NCBI GenBank assembly: GCA_965267605.1
Contig: OZ254088.1
Span: forward strand, 372,001 to 436,000
Origin: G965267605 sp965267605
GTDB lineage: Bacteria > Bacteroidota > Bacteroidia > Flavobacteriales_E > Vicingaceae
Direction: 5' to 3'
Length of the DNA stretch: 64,000 nt
Translations under genes and position numbers: made by a program
Notes under the pieces: generated by a model
Told to the model about the DNA's origin: nothing
Seen by the model: the letters and a program-made list of their open reading frames with translations, nothing else
Database searches by the model: none
Part shown: one piece after another, positions 10,277-18,178 of the stretch
How positions within the stretch are numbered: the stretch's first letter is position 1
How the letters are laid out: each line of letters starts with the position of its first letter

Positions 10277-10770
10277 CCACGCAGGTAGAAAAGGATGAAA
10301 TATGGAAGATTCTTGATGATGTTCCAGATCCTGAGATTCCTGTTATCAGTGTGGTTGAACTGGGTGTAGTTCGCAACGTTGAGATCGACAAGAACAAAGT
10401 GGTTGTCACTATTACCCCAACGTATACCGGATGTCCTGCTATGAATGTTTTCGAGGAGGATATCGTGAAGACGTTGAACGAGCATGGATATTCGGAAGTT
10501 GAAATTAAAACCACGTACAGCCCCGCCTGGACTACCGATTGGTTGAGCGAGGAAGCGCGAAGAAAGTTAAAGGAGTATGGAATTGCACCTCCGGTGCAGT
10601 CCAGTGCAGATAAGAATTCACTGTTTCAGGATGGGGAGAAGCAAGTGCCCTGTCCCTATTGTGATGCTTCTGAAACCAAATTGACCAGTCAGTTTGGTTC
10701 TACAGCGTGCAAAGCCTTGTATTTTTGTAACGCCTGCCAACAGCCTTTTGAGTACTTCAAGTGCCTGTGA
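10270..10770 (+). CDS. paaD: PaaD, MIP18/DUF59-type assembly protein with C-terminal zinc ribbon
   Basis: 166 aa. The N-terminal DUF59/MIP18 domain (VPDPEIPVISVVELGVVR, TPTYTGCPAM) is joined to a C-terminal four-Cys ribbon (CPYC near residue 127, then FCNAC). PaaD is required for maturation of the phenylacetyl-CoA epoxidase and probably delivers iron-sulfur clusters to PaaE or iron to PaaA. It is the last gene of the operon. The expected reductase gene paaE does not follow; a gene on the other strand ends 1 bp away. Confidence 0.94.
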   Translation: MVATQVEKDEIWKILDDVPDPEIPVISVVELGVVRNVEIDKNKVVVTITPTYTGCPAMNVFEEDIVKTLNEHGYSEVEIKTTYSPAWTTDWLSEEARRKLKEYGIAPPVQSSADKNSLFQDGEKQVPCPYCDASETKLTSQFGSTACKALYFCNACQQPFEYFKCL

Positions 10771-10771
10771 A

Positions 10772-11212
10772 TTACATTTTTCTCCTGGAATCTGTCAGGT
10801 TAAGGATTTTCCAACCCGCGGTTGTTTTAACCATCTGAAAGCTGTTGACTCCTGAATGCAGTTTCTTGTCGCCTAAATGAAATTGGTATGGCGTCCAGAC
10901 ATGTGCCAATCCCCCATCTATCTGCACAATCGTATCGGTAAGTACCTCATTCCACTGTTGGTCATGAGGAGTGCCCACAGCCTTACAAAAATGTTTCAGT
11001 GAGCCCTCTTTATAAACTGGCTTTCCATCTTTAAACCAGGTGGTAGTCATTCTCGCCTTGGGAAGAAACTGCTTCCGCACTTTTGAACTATCGGCTTCCC
11101 TCATCCCGTCAAAAAGTTGATCCACCGTATTGCGAATCATTCGGTCGTCAGTGCTCTGACCGAATGTCACAGAACAGGCCAAGATGAATACAATGAGTGC
11201 TATCTGTCGCAT
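10772..11212 (-). CDS. Secreted NTF2-like (SnoaL/DUF4440-type) protein
   Basis: 146 aa with a clean signal peptide (about residues 1-18, cut after FGQ) and one NTF2-like cone domain. The segments IRNTVDQLFDGMREADSSKV, HVWTPYQFHLGDK and AGWKILNLTDSRR follow the pattern of the DUF4440/SnoaL-like family. The function is unknown; family members bind small ligands or act as periplasmic accessory proteins. It is convergent with paaD with a 1-base gap, and transcribed alone. Confidence 0.75.
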   Translation of the reverse strand: MRQIALIVFILACSVTFGQSTDDRMIRNTVDQLFDGMREADSSKVRKQFLPKARMTTTWFKDGKPVYKEGSLKHFCKAVGTPHDQQWNEVLTDTIVQIDGGLAHVWTPYQFHLGDKKLHSGVNSFQMVKTTAGWKILNLTDSRRKM

Positions 11213-11365
11213 AAAATTGTTTTCGCCAATTTATTGATTTGATGAACCGGGTGCATCTCAATTGTGACAAGCGGTAATACTTAACATTAATTAACAGCAA
11301 TTCGCACACCCAAGGCACGATTAATTCGTTACTTGTACATAGTAATTGCCATTAAAACCTGACCT

Positions 11366-12565
11366 ATGAAAATTCTGAAATACCTTATTCCCGCTGTGCT
11401 TACTGTGGCTTTGATAGCCTGTGATACAGAAGAGCGCCAGGAATCCAGTAAAAGGGTTACTGTTGATGGGGAACAAACAGCCGACATCCAACCAGATGCG
11501 CCCGTTAAACACGCGGCATTGAATTTTGCAGACCTAAAGTCTCCAGTAAACTTTGGTAAAAGCTATGCCTGCGGAAATCTTCAGGTATTTATGCTTGAGG
11601 GCAAAGCCGATTTGAACGGAAAGAAATTTGTCCCATTGAACGAAGCGATGGCTGGTAAGATGGTAACACTTCACGAGACAGGATCGGTGAATGAACTTTC
11701 AATCGATAACAACTCGGATGAATACATCTTCATCAATTCTGGAGATGTTGTGAAAGGAGGCAAGCAGGATCGTACGATTCAGTACGATATTGTTTTGGCA
11801 CCTGGCGAGAAGAATGTTGAATTGGCAAGCTTCTGTGTTGAGCAGAACAGATGGACCAACAGGGGAAGTGAGGATGTGGATGCGTTTGCCTCTAATAGCA
11901 CCATGCTGCCTTCAAGAGGTTTAAAAGTCGCAGCGAAGTACGATGGAGACCAATCCAAAGTATGGAGTGGTGTTGCTGAACAAAAGAACAAGCTGAACAT
12001 TAACCTTAGCGCAGCGGCAGGGGCCCCTGTAAATGTTGAAAGTCAGGAGTCACCTTCCAGTCTCCAATTGGCTTTGGAAAGCAAAGAGCTAGGAAAGGTT
12101 GAGAAAGACATTCGTAAATGTTTGGGTAATATCCTTGAAGACAACCCTAACGCAATTGGATTTGCTTACGCAATCAATGGCGAACTATATGGTGTAGATA
12201 TCTACAACAACAAAAAGCTCTTTCACGATTTATGGGATAAGCTGATCAGTGCAGCGATCGTTGAATCGATTGGCGAAACGAATGATGGTGAGTACGATAA
12301 GGTTACTAAAGAAGACATCATTGCAGCAACACATAGGGTAAAGCTTCACAGAAGACCAGATGTGAAAGACATAAACCCAAGTACCAAAATGTTGAACAGA
12401 CATAGCAAGAAGGGTGATGTATTCCACTCAGGAACTTTCGATAAGAAAGAGAAAGGAGCATGGCTACACCAGAATTACATCACAAATGATCTTCAATCTG
12501 GGTCTACAAGTAACGTAGATGTTCAGATGAATATGAATCCTGTTAACCTTCCTGGAAACAGGTAG
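11366..12565 (+). CDS. Lipoprotein with ARPP-1/DUF6569-type domain
   Basis: 399 aa. A lipoprotein signal ends in LIAC (Cys19). The body carries the marks of the ARPP-1 (DUF6569) family: a GDVVKGGKQDR segment near residue 130 followed by a FCVEQNRW segment near residue 156. This domain is found alone or with rhodanese or phosphatase domains; its biochemical role is not established. The C-terminal segment (HRRPDVKDINPSTKMLNRHSK) is not recognised. The gene stands alone and is followed by a strong terminator. Confidence 0.7.
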   Translation: MKILKYLIPAVLTVALIACDTEERQESSKRVTVDGEQTADIQPDAPVKHAALNFADLKSPVNFGKSYACGNLQVFMLEGKADLNGKKFVPLNEAMAGKMVTLHETGSVNELSIDNNSDEYIFINSGDVVKGGKQDRTIQYDIVLAPGEKNVELASFCVEQNRWTNRGSEDVDAFASNSTMLPSRGLKVAAKYDGDQSKVWSGVAEQKNKLNINLSAAAGAPVNVESQESPSSLQLALESKELGKVEKDIRKCLGNILEDNPNAIGFAYAINGELYGVDIYNNKKLFHDLWDKLISAAIVESIGETNDGEYDKVTKEDIIAATHRVKLHRRPDVKDINPSTKMLNRHSKKGDVFHSGTFDKKEKGAWLHQNYITNDLQSGSTSNVDVQMNMNPVNLPGNR

Positions 12566-12589
12566 AAGTTTGGATTTAACAATCGTTTC

Positions 12590-12614
12590 AAGGGGTGCCA
12601 TGCACCCCTTTTTT
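12590..12614 (+). terminator. Intrinsic terminator after the DUF6569 lipoprotein gene
   Basis: Stem AAGGGGTGC / GCACCCCTT with a 3-base loop, followed by six T residues. It ends the DUF6569 gene 25 bases after its stop and lies upstream of the first SpoIIE-type phosphatase gene. Confidence 0.85.
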
Positions 12615-12686
12615 ATGCCAATAAATCTTGTGTTCGTCTAAAAGTTGACCAAACAACTGTTTGCCTTTCTATCTTATGGGCCTGTT

Positions 12687-14771
12687 ATGCGAATATATAA
12701 GCTCATATGCTTTGCATTGCTTGGCCTGTTGATGACCATTAAATCAACAGGTCAAACGGCAGATCCAGCTTTCTATTTGATTGAAGATCTGGTGCTTGAG
12801 GAAGTAGCAGAAGCCGAGCTGGAGTTCTTAAAGAAACAACTTAACGCTTACCACCGAGCTAAGGTCGATACAGTTCGTGTTAGAATACTTCATCAGACAG
12901 TGGAAGGCTGTGGAGATGAGAAAGTATGGCCCCGATATAATGAACACCTTATAGGTGAAATTAATCGCTCATTGAAACGGACACAAACTGAAGATGAGGC
13001 GGTTGTTTTGCAAAAGTTCCTTTCTGGAGCACTCAATAATCATGGTTACCATTACAAGGCACTGGGTGACGTTAAGGCTGCGCTACGTTACTACGAGCAA
13101 AGTCTGAAAATGGATGAAGCCAATAACAATACGGTTGGTATTGCACTATCTCTCAACAACCTTGCCTCCTTGTATTCAGAGCAAGGAATGTTTCAGGATG
13201 CTATGGGTTACTTCAGACAGAGTGCTGCGTTAAGTCGGGAAATTGGGAATCAGCCTAGTGAAGCTACAGCGGTAGGGAACATAGGATCCATGCATTTCAA
13301 TATGCAGAATGCAGACAGTGCTATGTACTATTTCGAGTGGGGATACAGACTCAACGAGGAGAGTGGAGATCATTCGAGTATGGCCAATTCCTTAAACAAC
13401 ATTGGGTATGTCCATCGAAGTTTGGGAGACTTTATTCAAAGCGCCAGGTACCACAATCTTGCATTGAACGAGTACAAGAAGGTAGAGGATAAAGAAGGTC
13501 TAACTGGGGTGTACATCAATTTAGGTGTGCTTTGGTTCTTTATGGATGAAATGGGCAAAGCAGAGGCGTATGCGGATACTTCACTAGCAATGGCCAATGA
13601 GTTGGGTTATCCTTTTCTGATTGCCAATGCTGAAGAGTTGATGTACCGCGTCCATGCCCGTAAAGGAAATTGGGAAATTGCTTTCTCAAGCATGCAGCGG
13701 TTTGTTACCATGCGAGATAGCCTACGTAAGGTATCTAATGAAAGGGATGTAGAACGCCAGCAACTCAAATACCAGTACGACAAGCGTCAGGCATTGGCTG
13801 AAGCAGAATACGAGAATAAGTTGCTTCTTTCCAGGGAGGCTGAAGAGCGACAAGGTGTTTACAATTTGTTTATCGCAGGCATCGCCATTCTTGTAGCAGG
13901 ATTCGCTGTCTTCGCTTTCGCACAACTTAGGAAATCGAAAAGACAAAACCAGGTCATAGAAGAGAAGAATGAAGAACTAAATGCGTCCAAACGAAAGGTG
14001 GAAGAGCAGAACCGTGAAATGGTTGATAGTATTGAGTATGCGAAGAGAATTCAGCAAGCGTTACTGCAATCAGAGGAACACGTAACCGGTCATCTTCCTG
14101 AACATTTTATCCTCTTCATTCCAAAGGATATTCTCAGTGGAGATTTTTACTGGGCAGTGGAGAACGGGCCATATTGGTATGTAGCCGCAGCAGATTGTAC
14201 AGGGCATGGTGTTCCTGGTGCCCTGCTTACGATGTTGGGTAATTCGTTTCTCAATGAGATCATTCGTGGTCAGGAACCATTGTCTCCTGCAGAAACACTC
14301 AATCAACTTCGTAACAAAGTAGTGAAGGAGCTTAGCCAAACCGGTGAAGATGGAGGAAATCGAGATGGCATGGATATTTCCCTCGTAAGAATCAATCTTG
14401 AAACCCTGGAGGTGGAATGGGCCGGAGCATTTAATCCGCTTTGGATCGTTAGGAACGGCAGCGAAGAATTGGAAGAGATCAAGGCGAATAGGCAGCCTAT
14501 TGGTCACTATCACAGAATGGACGATTTTACCAATCACCAATTACAACTTGCCAAAGGAGATTCACTGTACATGATGAGTGATGGATTTGCTGATCAGCTT
14601 GGTGGCAAGAGTGGAAAGAAGTTTCGCTACAAACCGTTAAAGGAACTCCTTGTGGCCGGTGCTAAGCGGCCGTTGAAAGAACAACAACAGATACTGGAAG
14701 ATACATTCCGGACCTGGAAAGGAGATAACATGCAGATTGATGATGTCTGCATTTTGGGAATCAGGGTCTAG
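12687..14771 (+). CDS. TPR-SpoIIE transmembrane phosphatase, paralog 1 of 7
   Basis: 694 aa from ATG 12687, chosen because it opens a signal peptide (MRIYKLICFALLGLLM, cut near TGQ); a TTG 42 bases upstream gives an unlikely extension. The periplasmic part has about five TPR units (residues 100-330). A coiled coil leads into one membrane helix (about 391-412), a second coil and a cytoplasmic SpoIIE/PP2C domain (465-694). Metal-binding motifs are GDFYW, DCTGHG, DGMD, SDGFADQ and DDVCILG. Such phosphatases dephosphorylate serine on partner-switching proteins; no partner lies nearby. One conserved stretch reads GAFNPLW where the other six have GANNPL. Confidence 0.9.
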   Translation: MRIYKLICFALLGLLMTIKSTGQTADPAFYLIEDLVLEEVAEAELEFLKKQLNAYHRAKVDTVRVRILHQTVEGCGDEKVWPRYNEHLIGEINRSLKRTQTEDEAVVLQKFLSGALNNHGYHYKALGDVKAALRYYEQSLKMDEANNNTVGIALSLNNLASLYSEQGMFQDAMGYFRQSAALSREIGNQPSEATAVGNIGSMHFNMQNADSAMYYFEWGYRLNEESGDHSSMANSLNNIGYVHRSLGDFIQSARYHNLALNEYKKVEDKEGLTGVYINLGVLWFFMDEMGKAEAYADTSLAMANELGYPFLIANAEELMYRVHARKGNWEIAFSSMQRFVTMRDSLRKVSNERDVERQQLKYQYDKRQALAEAEYENKLLLSREAEERQGVYNLFIAGIAILVAGFAVFAFAQLRKSKRQNQVIEEKNEELNASKRKVEEQNREMVDSIEYAKRIQQALLQSEEHVTGHLPEHFILFIPKDILSGDFYWAVENGPYWYVAAADCTGHGVPGALLTMLGNSFLNEIIRGQEPLSPAETLNQLRNKVVKELSQTGEDGGNRDGMDISLVRINLETLEVEWAGAFNPLWIVRNGSEELEEIKANRQPIGHYHRMDDFTNHQLQLAKGDSLYMMSDGFADQLGGKSGKKFRYKPLKELLVAGAKRPLKEQQQILEDTFRTWKGDNMQIDDVCILGIRV

Positions 14772-14775
14772 CACA

Positions 14776-15015
14776 TCAGAGCTTCGTTAAGGTACAACTC
14801 GCATCAGAGCCATCGTTGGTTTTGTGCGTTTGCTCTTTATCCGCACAAGACTCTTCTGCTTGTTCCTGGGTGTAATCCTGCAACGTATACTTGAATGTTT
14901 GGGGTTGTGATGAGCTATCAGTCCAGGTACAGTTGCACTCGTAATTTGCTTTCTTGGCGCAGCCTGCAAAAAGGAACATCACACTAACGGATAGGGGGAG
15001 TAGTATCTTTCTCAT
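14776..15015 (-). CDS. Small lipoprotein, unknown function
   Basis: 79 aa. The signal peptide ends in the lipobox LFAGC. The mature part is short, polar and holds four further Cys residues, two of them in YECNCTW, so a small disulfide-bonded fold is likely. I do not recognise the family. It converges on paralog 1 (4-base gap) and is divergent from paralog 2, with 67 bases between the start codons. Confidence 0.7.
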   Translation of the reverse strand: MRKILLPLSVSVMFLFAGCAKKANYECNCTWTDSSSQPQTFKYTLQDYTQEQAEESCADKEQTHKTNDGSDASCTLTKL

Positions 15016-15082
15016 AACTCAATTTACGCATTCATTACCAATAGTATGCCTCAGTTTTAGGTACGATAGGGTAACTTGCAAT

Positions 15083-17323
15083 GTGTTTAACCTCAGGATA
15101 TTTTGCGCATCACTGCTGTTGTTGGCTGGTACACAGTCTAAGGCCCAGACTTCCCAGTCAACCGTAGATAGTCTGGCGAACGTATTACGTACAGCTCAGA
15201 AACCCACGCATCGTTTCGAGGTTCTTACTTCACTGTGCCGCCTCATGCCATTGATTGACCCAACAAAAGGATTGGAGTATGGAGAGAAAGCCCTTAGTCT
15301 TGAAATAGAGGAAGGTGTGAATCCTTATCGTCTGGTGGAGTTATATTCTGGATTGGGACTGAATGCGTACTACGCTGGGAACAACCCTTTGGCACTGAAT
15401 TACTATACCCTGGGTCTACAGCTGCGTGATCAGGAAAAGCTTGAAGACAAGTCGATGGCACAACTCTACAACAACTACGGTTTGCTGTTTTACAACATGA
15501 AGGACTACAAGAAGGCAGCAGAACAATTTGCCAATGCGGTGAAGGCGTTGGAGCCCACTAAAGATTACTATTCCCTGTTAAGCGCTGTCAATAATCTAGG
15601 TAATTGCTATTACATGGTTGGCATGAAAAAGGAGGCGAAACAGTATTACAAATATGGACTCGAGGTTGCCAATAAGATGGGTGACAAAGCCAGTTTGTGC
15701 GCAAGTCATTCGAGTGTGGCATTTATGGCATTGGATGAAGGAGACTACAAAACCGCACGTTCAGAATACAAAAAAGCTATTGCACTTGCAGATGAAATCA
15801 ACGATCTGAATATGTGGGCGTATTGCAAGACCAATGTAGCAGGCATTCATGAAAAACAAGGACGACAGGATTCTGCCATTGCAGTTTACAACGAGATTAT
15901 TCAGAGGGCTCATAAGGCGAAAAACTCTGAGTTGCTTATGAACTCTATGAAGTACGTAGCGAACATGTACTACAGAGCTGGTGATTACGAAAATTCTCAT
16001 ACCTATCTGTCTAGTTATCTCAACCTTTCAGATTCTGTTCGCAGTATTGAAAGTCAGAGAGCTATTGAGGAGTTGAAGGAGTACTACCAGGCAGAGCAAA
16101 AGGAACAGAAGATTTTATCCTTAGCGAAGGACAACGAAATCAAGGCCATGCTAGCCAGAAGTGCGCAGCTCAAAGCGGCACAGAAGGAGAATGAATTGCA
16201 GTTATCGCAGAAGGATGCTGAGATGAAAAAAGTACAATTGGATAGGGAACGCGCTGAATCGGAGAAGCGTCAACAACAGTTGGAAATGGAGCGCAAAGAC
16301 AAAGAGCTCGCAGAGGCTGGATTGAAGGAAAGAAATGCGCAGCTTGCTGCTAAGCAAACGGAACAGTATGCACTGTATGGAGGTATTGGACTGGTGTTGC
16401 TACTGGCGGTTGTGGCCTTTGTTAGTTTTGTTAACAAGCGCAAGGACAACAAGTTAATTGCTGCGCAGCGCGATGAAGTACAATCTCAGAAGGTGGTTGT
16501 TGAAGAGCAGAAAGCAATCGTTGAAGAGAAGAACAAAGAGATAACGGACAGCATCGCATATGCACAACGTTTACAGGGCGCAATCTTGCCGCCATTGAAA
16601 CTGGTGAAGGAGTATCTGCCTGATAGTTTCGTTCTGTTTAAACCAAAGGATATGGTAGCTGGTGATTTTTACTGGATGGAAATCACAGACGACAAGATCA
16701 TTTTCGCAGCAGCGGATTGTACTGGGCATGGTGTGCCAGGAGCGATGGTGTCTGTGGTGTGCAACAATGCACTGAACAGAGCAGTAAGAGAATTTGGATG
16801 TAAGGATCCCGCTTCGATTCTGGACAAAACAAGGGAGCTTGTCATAGAGACCTTTGAGAAGAGTGAAGAAGACGTGAAAGATGGAATGGACATAGCGGTA
16901 TGTGCAATTGATAGAAACACCAACGTATTACAGTTTGCCGGTGCGAACAACCCTTTGTATCACCTGAAGCATCTCGACCATGACGTTAGGGAAAGGAGCG
17001 TAACCAATGAAACACACTACATCAAAGAAGTGAAAGCGGATAAGCAGCCCATTGGTAAGTACGCTGAGCAAAAACCTTTTACCAACTTTGAAACGCAGCT
17101 TAACAAAGGTGACATCATCTATACTTTCAGCGATGGTTTTGCGGATCAATTTGGAGGAGAGAAGGGCAAGAAGTTTAAGTACAAACCATTCAAGAAGTTG
17201 CTGCTGGATCTTATGAATGTGTCAATGGAAGATCAACGGGCAGCAATCGATAAAGCCTTTGAAGAATGGCGTGGCCACCATGAGCAGGTGGATGATGTAT
17301 GCGTAATAGGTGTGAGAGTATAA
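15083..17323 (+). CDS. TPR-SpoIIE transmembrane phosphatase, paralog 2 of 7
   Basis: The start is most likely GTG 15083, giving 746 aa with a good signal peptide (MFNLRIFCASLLLLAG...AQ). An upstream ATG at 14954 would run antisense through the lipoprotein gene. The periplasmic region carries TPR units (about 60-330), then a long charged coiled coil (332-426), one membrane helix (430-450), the linker DSIAYAQRLQGAILP and a SpoIIE domain (506-746). GDFYW, DCTGHG, DGMD, SDGFADQ and DDVCVIG are all intact. A 30-residue loop (residues about 630-660) is inserted before the KADKQPIG segment. The stop codon lies inside a hairpin and is followed by a copy of the last codons (see 17306-17385). Confidence 0.88.
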   Translation: MFNLRIFCASLLLLAGTQSKAQTSQSTVDSLANVLRTAQKPTHRFEVLTSLCRLMPLIDPTKGLEYGEKALSLEIEEGVNPYRLVELYSGLGLNAYYAGNNPLALNYYTLGLQLRDQEKLEDKSMAQLYNNYGLLFYNMKDYKKAAEQFANAVKALEPTKDYYSLLSAVNNLGNCYYMVGMKKEAKQYYKYGLEVANKMGDKASLCASHSSVAFMALDEGDYKTARSEYKKAIALADEINDLNMWAYCKTNVAGIHEKQGRQDSAIAVYNEIIQRAHKAKNSELLMNSMKYVANMYYRAGDYENSHTYLSSYLNLSDSVRSIESQRAIEELKEYYQAEQKEQKILSLAKDNEIKAMLARSAQLKAAQKENELQLSQKDAEMKKVQLDRERAESEKRQQQLEMERKDKELAEAGLKERNAQLAAKQTEQYALYGGIGLVLLLAVVAFVSFVNKRKDNKLIAAQRDEVQSQKVVVEEQKAIVEEKNKEITDSIAYAQRLQGAILPPLKLVKEYLPDSFVLFKPKDMVAGDFYWMEITDDKIIFAAADCTGHGVPGAMVSVVCNNALNRAVREFGCKDPASILDKTRELVIETFEKSEEDVKDGMDIAVCAIDRNTNVLQFAGANNPLYHLKHLDHDVRERSVTNETHYIKEVKADKQPIGKYAEQKPFTNFETQLNKGDIIYTFSDGFADQFGGEKGKKFKYKPFKKLLLDLMNVSMEDQRAAIDKAFEEWRGHHEQVDDVCVIGVRV

Positions 17324-17385
17324 CGAACACCTATGGAGCAGTTTGCCCTGAGCCCTGTCGAAGGGTGATTGGAGTACACGTATGA
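17306..17385 (+). repeat. Stop-spanning hairpin, REP-like sequence and duplicated 3' end of paralog 2
   Basis: ATAGGTGT (17306-17313) and ACACCTAT (17327-17334) form a perfect 8-bp stem with the TAA stop in the loop. Then comes a REP-like sequence, CCCTGAGCCCTGTCGAAGGG (17346-17365), a version of the CCCTTCGACAGGCTCAGGG repeat scattered in many bacterial genomes. Directly after it, 17365-17385 reads Val-Ile-Gly-Val-His-Val-stop, a near copy of the gene's own end (Val-Ile-Gly-Val-Arg-Val-stop). The same arrangement recurs at 32850-32949. Confidence 0.75.
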
Positions 17386-17442
17386 TTTGCGTCCTTTTTG
17401 ATGTTTCTCCGTCTACAGGAGTGAACATTAAAATCAAACATC

Positions 17443-17523
17443 ATGAACAATGGAAATTGCTGCCCATGGGGCAACTGGATTCCCGGATGTTGCAAGCCAT
17501 CTGGTGGAAACAATTGTTGTTAA
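17443..17523 (+). CDS. Cys-rich 26-residue peptide with three Cys-Cys pairs (candidate small gene)
   Basis: An ATG-to-TAA frame of 26 codons encodes a peptide with Cys at positions 6-7, 16-17 and 25-26 (CC-x8-CC-x7-CC), also rich in Gly, Asn and Pro and with two Trp. It has no charged residue except one Lys. It has an A-rich leader typical of Bacteroidota start regions and is followed 14 bases later by a strong hairpin terminator. The sigma factor gene begins just after that. The regular Cys spacing argues against chance. It could be a metal-binding peptide, a disulfide knot or a ribosomally made peptide precursor; no signal peptide is present. Unrecognised. Confidence 0.5.
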   Translation: MNNGNCCPWGNWIPGCCKPSGGNNCC

Positions 17524-17536
17524 ACATTGTTAAGCA

Positions 17537-17560
17537 AAAGGGGCCTAGGCCCCTTTATAT
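17537..17560 (+). terminator. Intrinsic terminator between the Cys-rich peptide and the sigma factor
   Basis: A perfect 20-base palindrome, AAAGGGGCCT/AGGCCCCTTT, followed by an A/T-rich stretch. It differs at only one base from the terminator at 34414-34433. It separates the small peptide from the sigma factor gene, which begins 13 bases after it. Confidence 0.75.
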
Positions 17561-17573
17561 CTACTTTTAATAC

Positions 17574-18128
17574 ATGGCAGTTGTAGACCACTGTAACACG
17601 GAGCAGGTTTGGACGGAGTTCTCTGAGTACGTTCGCAATTTTGTGCGCACCAAAGTTTCCAATGAAGACGATGTTTCAGATCTGGTCCAGGACATTTATT
17701 TGAAGATCCACACAAACTTGTCCTCATTGAATGATACTTCGAAGCTGGCGAGTTGGGTATTTGCGATTTCACGAAACGTGATCAACGATTACTACCGGGA
17801 AGCGAGTAAAGAACTGGATCAGAATGAGTTTCTGAAGAGTATTGAACAGGAAGGATACGAGGAGCTGTTGGAATGTATCCGGCCTATGATTGAAGCCCTT
17901 CCGGAACCATACAGCAGCGCGTTGATATGGACGGAACTCGAGGGTAAGAAACAGGTTGATCTTGCTAAAAAGGAGGGGATATCCGTTAGCGCTGCAAAGT
18001 CTAGAGTACAACGAGGAAGATTGATGTTCAAACAACAATTGAAGGAGTGTTGCAATTTTGAACTGAATGAATACGGTCAGGTGAAAGAAGGGTGGGACCC
18101 GGATATTTGCAATTGGTGTGAAGTCTGA
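17574..18128 (+). CDS. ECF-type RNA polymerase sigma factor (SigZ-like) with Cys-rich tail
   Basis: 184 aa. Region 2 is visible in DVSDLVQDIYLKIHTNL and SWVFAISRNVINDYYRE, and region 4 in LPEPYSSALIWTELEGKKQVDLAKKEG with SVSAAKSRVQRGR as recognition helix. After region 4 there is a C-terminal extension with CC and CNWC (four Cys in the last 25 residues), the layout of SigZ-type sigma factors, suggesting metal or redox sensing. No anti-sigma gene adjoins. The location among SpoIIE-type phosphatases and behind a Cys-rich peptide is suggestive, but a link is inference. Confidence 0.88.
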   Translation: MAVVDHCNTEQVWTEFSEYVRNFVRTKVSNEDDVSDLVQDIYLKIHTNLSSLNDTSKLASWVFAISRNVINDYYREASKELDQNEFLKSIEQEGYEELLECIRPMIEALPEPYSSALIWTELEGKKQVDLAKKEGISVSAAKSRVQRGRLMFKQQLKECCNFELNEYGQVKEGWDPDICNWCEV

Positions 18129-18178
18129 TTCCTAATTACTGTGTAAATTAGGGCATCCGCGTTGCACCTCATATCCGT

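Noticed and set aside
14954..15082. Extension of paralog 2 to an ATG at 14954
   Set aside because: The added residues are antisense to the lipoprotein gene and would bury the signal peptide that begins at GTG 15083.
17382..17570. A 62-codon frame overlapping the Cys-rich peptide
   Set aside because: It runs through the terminator hairpin and out of it, and has no family features; the shorter frame at 17443 has the better start, composition and stop position.
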